Below are positions 6,301 to 9,147 of a DNA stretch of 9,147 nucleotides, in pieces. This DNA is from Hyphomicrobiales bacterium (GTDB taxonomy: Bacteria; Pseudomonadota; Alphaproteobacteria; Rhizobiales; Beijerinckiaceae), in contig JAQGKM010000373.1 of NCBI GenBank assembly GCA_028290125.1, positions 1 to 9,147 of the forward strand. Direction: 5' to 3'. The notes under the pieces are model-generated. The model made no database searches. It was given only the letters and a program-made list of their open reading frames with translations, and was not told the origin of the DNA. The number at the start of each line of letters is the position of its first letter. Position 1 is the first letter of the stretch. Made by a program: the position numbers and the translations under genes.

Positions 6301-9147
6301 GCCGACCTGAACCGCCGGCACCACATGCACGACCGAGATGAAGCCTTCCGCATCGACGCCGTTCCAGCCGCGTCCATCCGCCGTCGCGACGCCTACGACG
6401 TAATTCTGTGCGAGATCGGAATAGACCGCCGTATCGACATCGCCCTTCTGGCCGCCGTCGTGGATCACACGCACGACCTGGCTGTTTTGAAGTTCGACAT
6501 GCAGGAAGGCGTCGCCGTCGATGATGTCGCCCCCGGCTCCCCCGGTGATGCGATCGCTTCCACCGCCGCCCAGGATGATGTTGCCACCCGAGAAGTGAAC
6601 GGGCGCGTTGGGTGAAAAGAACGTCTCGAGCCCGTCGATGAGCCCGACGTTCGTGATCTCGTTGGTGGCGTCGACGACGGCGTCGTTCGTGCCGATCAGA
6701 TTGTCGTTGTAGGCAGAGCCGCTGAGGCCCTCCGTTTCGACGAAGACGTCGCGGATCGCATCGGGCGAGAGAGGCGGCGAGTCCAGGATGAAGTCGCGGC
6801 GCGTCATGTTGACTTCGACGCCCTGCGTGTCGAATTCGAACGACGCCCAGTCGTACCCCTTGCGTCCCTCGAACTTGTTGAAGCCGCCGCCGCCGACCAT
6901 GATGTCGTCGCCGCTGAAGCCCTGCATCCGGTCGCCGCCATTGTTCGACTGGATGTTGGCTTCGCTGGGCGTGGGGCGGCCCTTGGCGTCGGTGGCGACC
7001 CAGGTGCCGCCGATCAGGACGTCGTCGCCGCCAAACAGCGGCAGCTGACCCGTCGGAGCGCCTTGGTCTCCGTTCAGCAGGTCGCCGCCCTGCCCGCCCT
7101 CGATCCAGTCGTTCCCCTCGTTGCCGAGGATCTCGTCATCGCCTTCGTCGCCGTTGATGATGTCGTCGCCGAGCCCGCCCGAAATGTCGTCGATGCCCTT
7201 GCCGCCATGAATGACATCGTTTCCGTCATTGCCGAACACGATGTCGTCGCCGATGCCGGCGTTGATGTTATCGTTGCCCTTGTCGCCATGAATGACGTCG
7301 GCGCCGCCGGTGTCGGTGATGGTGTCGTCGCCATCGCCGCCGTAGACGAAATCGTCGCCGTCGCCGCCGTCGATCACATCGTCGCCGCCGTCGCCATAGA
7401 CCGTGTCGTCGTCGGCGTTGCCTGCGGTCAGACGGTCGTCATGCTCGGTTCCGCCCAGCACCATCGTATTGCCGAGGAAATTGTCGTCGCCGAGGAACTT
7501 GATCGACTTGATGTCGGCGCCGTCCGAGCCTTTCGCATGCGTGCCGTCGGCGTTCAGCACCCATGAAGCCTGGAGAAGAAGCTTGCCGGTCTCGGCGTTG
7601 ACGGGCCATGTCGATGGATCGTCGGGATCGATCGCCGCCGCCTCGACCTGGTATTCAGGCGTCAGGAACACGCTGGCGCTGAGATGCTTCACGCCGGTGT
7701 TGTGCATGATCATTTCGGCGAAGGAATTGTTCTCGATTTCCGAGAGGAAATGCGTGCCTTCCAGCCGGGGAAGATAATAAAGCCGGTCGCCGTCCTGCAG
7801 GTTTTCCATCTGCACACGGAAGATGAAATCGAACGTCGTCCCGAGGAGTCCGCCGAACAGATTCTGCTTTTCCGCAAGCCCGCCGATCCACAGATCGATC
7901 TGATCGAGACCCGTGACGCTCCCCGTGCTCCACGTCGGGATCGCCCCCGAGGCGTCGTGCAAGGCGCGCGGATCCGCCGCCAGCGCGCCATGGTCGACAA
8001 TACTGGCATAGGCGCCAAGGCTGTGCATGAAATTGTAGGCGTCGGTGATCTGCGCCTGCGTCGCAAAGGCAGGATTGGCGACATTGGCGACCTCGACTCC
8101 GTCCTTGATCGACGTTGCTGCGCTGGTGGCCTCCCCCGTGACGGCGTCGATGAAAGCCTTGTCGCTCACCACGAAGCCGTCGCTTCCGCGCAGCACGAGC
8201 GCGAGAGCCGCGTCGCGCTTTTCGACGAGTGTCGTCGCCGCATCGAGCGACTGGTGTTCGCCATAAGCGGCGACGAAATTGATCAGCGAAGCCGCATGCT
8301 TCAGGGACTGGCCGAAGTCGACCCAGCTTTCGTAAGGCTTCAGGGCCGAGTCATGGGTCTGCGAATAGATTTCATTGCGCACGAGGTTGAGCGGCGCCAC
8401 GCCGGTTTCGCGACCGCGTGCAATGTTCAGCGCGGCAAGATCGAGCGGCAGGCCCAGAAGATTGTTGCGCAGGGCGCCGGTGACGAACTCATCGATCTCG
8501 TTGCCGACCTGGTGAGTGGCGCCGAGCGTGAGTTCGCCCGCGGCTTCCGCGCCCATGCTGGCGTATTGAAGCGGATTGGTGAAAGCCTCGATCAGTCCGA
8601 TCTGGTCGAGAACAGGATTGCCATTCGCGTCGAGAACGGGCGTTCCGGCGAGCGGATTGCGAACGCCCGTGTCCACGTCCGTCGGATTGCCAAGCGCATC
8701 GAGGAATTCGCCCTGGAGCTGATAGGTGTTGAGGTTCTCGTCGAGCATCGAATGGCCGAAGCGATAAACCGCATTGGCGAATTCGGAGACGATCGCGGGA
8801 TCGAGATGGACATTGGTGTTGCCGAAGAGATGGATCGCCGGCGACACCTTGCGGGCGAATTCCTCGAAGACGAGATGCTGGTATTGCGTTTCCGTGCCGA
8901 ACTTGGCGGCCTGGAACAGGCGCTCGCCGTTCCATTCCACCGCATCGATCCCGTCCGCGAGATTGGCACCGGGCAGAACCCAGGCGGAGGCGAAAGCCGT
9001 GTCGCCCTTGGCGAGCTCCGCACGGACAAGATCCTTGATCTGTTCGATAAGGCGGTTGTGCTCGTCGTGGAAGACTTCGTGAAAGGATGACAGGCCGATG
9101 TTCTCGTTCGCGCGACCGTCGCCTGCCACGTAATGGGCGTCGAGCAA
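3343..9147 (-). CDS. Secreted RTX animal-type haem peroxidase, C-terminal part (5'-truncated by window edge)
   Basis: The frame is open to the right edge, so the true start and N-terminus lie outside; 1934 residues and a TGA stop are visible (numbering from the edge). Residues 1-500 are a peroxidase-cyclooxygenase superfamily domain. The GDGRANEN segment aligns without gaps to myeloperoxidase (MPO) GDTRSSEM, giving distal Arg R12 and haem-ester Glu E15. EHNRL follows; YRFGHSM carries proximal His H132, and LAALNIARGR carries its Asn partner N241. The distal His/Asp must lie upstream. Then come 12 RTX nonapeptides (584-691), a second RTX patch (855-880), Ig-like (985-1095) and cadherin-like (1120-1215) regions, an SdrD-like/helical module (1216-1480), a Gly/Ser linker (1484-1588), two cadherin-like modules (1595-1693, 1700-1795), and a His-rich tail (1831-1934). 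Role: extracellular H2O2-dependent oxidation, inferred from family; substrate unknown. MopA-type Mn(II)-oxidising peroxidases are similar in plan. Export by the next two genes is inferred from RTX repeats and gene order. Module boundaries after 985 are approximate. Confidence 0.94.
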   Translation of the reverse strand: MLDAHYVAGDGRANENIGLSSFHEVFHDEHNRLIEQIKDLVRAELAKGDTAFASAWVLPGANLADGIDAVEWNGERLFQAAKFGTETQYQHLVFEEFARKVSPAIHLFGNTNVHLDPAIVSEFANAVYRFGHSMLDENLNTYQLQGEFLDALGNPTDVDTGVRNPLAGTPVLDANGNPVLDQIGLIEAFTNPLQYASMGAEAAGELTLGATHQVGNEIDEFVTGALRNNLLGLPLDLAALNIARGRETGVAPLNLVRNEIYSQTHDSALKPYESWVDFGQSLKHAASLINFVAAYGEHQSLDAATTLVEKRDAALALVLRGSDGFVVSDKAFIDAVTGEATSAATSIKDGVEVANVANPAFATQAQITDAYNFMHSLGAYASIVDHGALAADPRALHDASGAIPTWSTGSVTGLDQIDLWIGGLAEKQNLFGGLLGTTFDFIFRVQMENLQDGDRLYYLPRLEGTHFLSEIENNSFAEMIMHNTGVKHLSASVFLTPEYQVEAAAIDPDDPSTWPVNAETGKLLLQASWVLNADGTHAKGSDGADIKSIKFLGDDNFLGNTMVLGGTEHDDRLTAGNADDDTVYGDGGDDVIDGGDGDDFVYGGDGDDTITDTGGADVIHGDKGNDNINAGIGDDIVFGNDGNDVIHGGKGIDDISGGLGDDIINGDEGDDEILGNEGNDWIEGGQGGDLLNGDQGAPTGQLPLFGGDDVLIGGTWVATDAKGRPTPSEANIQSNNGGDRMQGFSGDDIMVGGGGFNKFEGRKGYDWASFEFDTQGVEVNMTRRDFILDSPPLSPDAIRDVFVETEGLSGSAYNDNLIGTNDAVVDATNEITNVGLIDGLETFFSPNAPVHFSGGNIILGGGGSDRITGGAGGDIIDGDAFLHVELQNSQVVRVIHDGGQKGDVDTAVYSDLAQNYVVGVATADGRGWNGVDAEGFISVVHVVPAVQVGGGGGVAAVVDDGVDKIRNIERLEFLDQTVNLADLVPFSGLTVVNQLPFGSVFIDGVPVIGETLTANASLFDLDPNPFNPQLVTDLRYQWEYLDPARGEWVSITGATASSYVIADFTVGQPIRVVVSFTDGLGFVERVPAVQTAVVTTAPLINTAPFVVPQQGQVGLPDTTIPDVGPVNLFLPVTTVFGDAQTAAASLIYKVTLADGSPLSSIGLSVQDQVATNGALLISGTLLATAPKTFDVRVSATDAGPGTPLTVTDAFTVNVIHPAGVQVVNGSLQDGYIAGATVFMDTNGNGRRESFEAQTTTDGTGHFTLVGKPGALMAIGGNGAVDLATMLPFSGVMKAPVGASVITPLTNLLSEMIDTGMTLASATQALTSAFGLAAGIDVLHIDPIAGTKAGDASAQALFVLGSQVANTLALLHAGVPFADPMTDLANLSAAGLPLDLTSATGVSALVAAAGSFGVFGDQLATLIADSNGLLRDLAGEFTGDQLVAAISAVSAVVQGSEAQALGVAFGDAAMLDVMLHFSGAGLLETVQGGTSGPSGAGSGGQSGSGDTTGSGSTNSGGSTGTGQSGDQSGSQGGGDTTGAGGDNTGSGSTNSGGSTGSGQSGEDHTGSQGGDNTSGGGGSSGGQGGTGLVPSLVTLLQTVSAVQETVDVAGGLKVADVNLVVGTAGEPTLWLEGADANAFEIRSGSAGPELWYAGDAFDFESGHTQFDVWVSAIDPTPTGPSPSSAELRLSVQDVIETPPPAPENVAPVAQGDTYAGNAGQVLVVDAAHGVLANDSDPDGAQLSAVLVAAPTEGAFHFNADGSFTFQPSAAGAFSFTYAANDGALTGNVATVSIEVAAPSGNDGPPPTTNEPPPTTTDTPGQGGSSPGDDQPHCHNRHDYWHNAHLGPDFFMFRHWPNAHKDSDPGEAPAHHDEPVPPNGNTVDFGNMHLHLNDAQAQMLTKLLSYFSTESHHAPSTAETTPAHRDWWSPDDFRHH
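3346..3657 (-). other. His-rich C-terminal tail with HCHxxH cluster (probable secretion-signal region)
   Basis: The last 104 residues (1831-1934) contain 16 His. They open with HCHNRH, whose Cys1832 is the only Cys in the visible 1934 residues. Aromatic residues are frequent (Tyr, Trp and Phe in 1838-1854). An amphipathic-looking stretch, LNDAQAQMLTKLLSYF, lies at 1890-1905. The chain ends DDFRHH. Type I substrates carry an uncleaved C-terminal signal, so this tail should include it. The end is acidic then hydrophobic, as often seen, but finishes with basic and His residues rather than the usual hydrophobic ones. Metal or haem binding is a possibility only. Confidence 0.75.
3763..4365 (-). 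other. Two cadherin-like/VCBS-type beta modules
   Basis: Residues 1595-1693 contain LWLEGADANAFEIRSG and FDVWVSAID, which resembles a cadherin-like repeat of bacterial surface proteins. Residues 1700-1795 contain NVAPVAQGDTYAGNAG, GVLANDSDPDGAQL and FTYAANDG, the hallmark of the bacterial cadherin-like (tandem-95/Big_9, VCBS-neighbour) fold. Both are likely Ca2+-stabilised beta-sandwiches acting as stalk or adhesion units. A Pro/Thr/Gly-rich linker (about 1796-1830) follows. The second module is the more confident call. Confidence 0.72.
4423..4638 (-). repeat. Imperfect 108-bp (36-residue) tandem duplication in Gly/Ser/Thr linker
   Basis: Within the low-complexity linker (residues 1484-1588) an 18-residue stretch, TGSGSTNSGGSTGxGQSG, occurs at 1507-1524 and again at 1543-1560, differing at one position. 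On the plus strand the string gttcgtcgat recurs at 4501 and 4609, exactly 108 bases apart. The copies diverge toward their ends with small in-frame indels. The segment is Cys-free and has few hydrophobic residues, which fits a flexible spacer between the helical domain and the following cadherin-like module. Confidence 0.88.
4708..5502 (-). other. SdrD/Cna-B-like beta module with EF-hand-like loop plus helical domain
   Basis: Residues 1216-1480 begin with DGYIAGATVFMDTNGNG, a form recurrent in large bacterial surface and RTX proteins. The segment DTNGNGRRESFE (1240-1251) has acidic or Asn ligands at loop positions 1, 3, 5, 9 and 12 and Gly at 6, as in an EF-hand or SdrD-type Ca2+ loop. It is followed by TTTDGTGHFTL and then an Ala/Leu-rich, probably helical stretch (about 1297-1480) starting PVGASVITPLTNLLSEM. 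The role is probably structural or adhesive; no enzymatic motif is seen. The family resemblance is recalled from pattern, not searched. Confidence 0.65.
6508..6585 (-). repeat. Second short RTX patch
   Basis: Residues 855-880 hold about three RTX-like units (GGNIILGGGGSDRITGGAGG followed by DIIDGD). They are separated from the main array by about 160 residues that include isolated RTX-like turns near 740-760 (GFSGDDIMVGGGG) and 808-820 (LSGSAYNDNLIG). This probably extends the beta-roll after a non-repetitive insertion. The unit count is approximate because the flanks are degenerate. Confidence 0.8.
7075..7398 (-). repeat. RTX array: 12 phased Ca2+-binding nonapeptide repeats (27-bp units)
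   Basis: Residues 584-691 divide exactly into 12 nine-residue units of the RTX type (pattern xGGxGxDxU, U = large hydrophobic), for example DGGDGDDFV, YGGDGDDTI and SGGLGDDII. There are no insertions, so the DNA has a 27-bp period over 324 bases. Such arrays fold into a Ca2+-loaded beta-roll outside the cell and stay unfolded in the Ca2+-poor cytoplasm, which suits type I export. Degenerate units flank the block at about 565-583 and after 692. Confidence 0.95.
7648..9147 (-). other. Haem peroxidase domain (partial, catalytic core from distal Arg onward)
   Basis: This is the enzymatic part of the giant protein. Key codons are R12 at 9112-9114, E15 at 9103-9105, proximal H132 at 8752-8754 and N241 at 8425-8427. 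The residue after E15 is Asn, where MPO has the Met that forms its sulfonium haem link, so at most ester-type haem links are expected. WNGERLFQAA matches MPO WDGERLYQEA. Spacing from R12 to H132 is 120 residues against 97 in MPO, and from H132 to N241 109 against 85. The second gap includes an insert at about 148-183 with a D-x-N-x-N loop at D173. All core catalytic positions visible here are intact, so an active enzyme is expected if the missing N-terminus is intact. The domain end near 500 is an estimate. Confidence 0.9.

Noticed and set aside
7075..7398. Regular 27-bp DNA repeats considered as a CRISPR or satellite array
   Set aside because: The period is explained by in-frame RTX nonapeptides; there are no identical repeats with unique spacers.
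7063..7566. Val/Asp-rich repetitive plus-strand frame
   Set aside because: It is the complement of the RTX repeats; its periodicity follows directly from the 27-bp units on the other strand.
7684..9090. Plus-strand open frame of about 468 codons opposite the peroxidase domain
   Set aside because: The minus frame carries the peroxidase catalytic motifs; the plus frame is a stop-poor shadow with no domain or matching ribosome site recognised.
3343..9147. Identification as an RTX cytolysin, metalloprotease or lipase
   Set aside because: No HExxH protease motif, lipase GxSxG context or HlyA-type hydrophobic pore domain was noticed, and no HlyC-type acyltransferase is adjacent. The peroxidase motifs are specific.
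1..9147. Mobile elements, tRNA or rRNA genes, attachment sites
   Set aside because: Nearly every base belongs to the three genes; no transposase, terminal inverted repeats or tRNA-like fold were noticed.

Overview
The window holds the 3' part of one very large gene and two complete genes, all on the minus strand and read from right to left. The bases are GC-rich and nearly all coding; the only gaps are 33 nt and 11 nt between genes plus 4 nt at the left edge. The proteins resemble families common in Alphaproteobacteria, most likely Hyphomicrobiales (Rhizobiales). That placement rests on protein style and base composition, not on a marker gene.

Right to left: (1) 9147-3343 encodes the C-terminal 1934 residues of a secreted animal-type (peroxidase-cyclooxygenase superfamily) haem peroxidase. 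It enters the window just before the distal catalytic Arg. The visible order is peroxidase domain, 12 perfectly phased RTX nonapeptides, a second small RTX patch, several Ig/cadherin-like beta modules, an SdrD-like plus helical module, a Gly/Ser/Thr linker containing a 108-bp duplication, two more cadherin-like modules, and a His-rich tail. (2) 3309-1321 encodes a PrtD-type type I secretion ABC permease/ATPase with an unusual N-terminal extension. (3) 1309-5 encodes an HlyD/PrtE-type membrane fusion protein.

The three genes look like one operon: an RTX substrate followed by its own inner-membrane exporter and periplasmic adaptor. The outer-membrane TolC-type partner, the operon promoter and the peroxidase N-terminus are not in the window. 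The likely biology is Ca2+-dependent export of a giant haem peroxidase to the cell surface or medium. Characterised relatives (MopA-type RTX haem peroxidases) have been linked to Mn(II) oxidation and superoxide chemistry; whether this one does the same cannot be told from sequence. The most distinctive points are the His-rich C-terminus, which contains the only Cys of the visible protein in an HCHxxH cluster, the placement of about 1050 residues of other modules after the RTX array, and the extra N-terminal hydrophobic segments on the ABC transporter.
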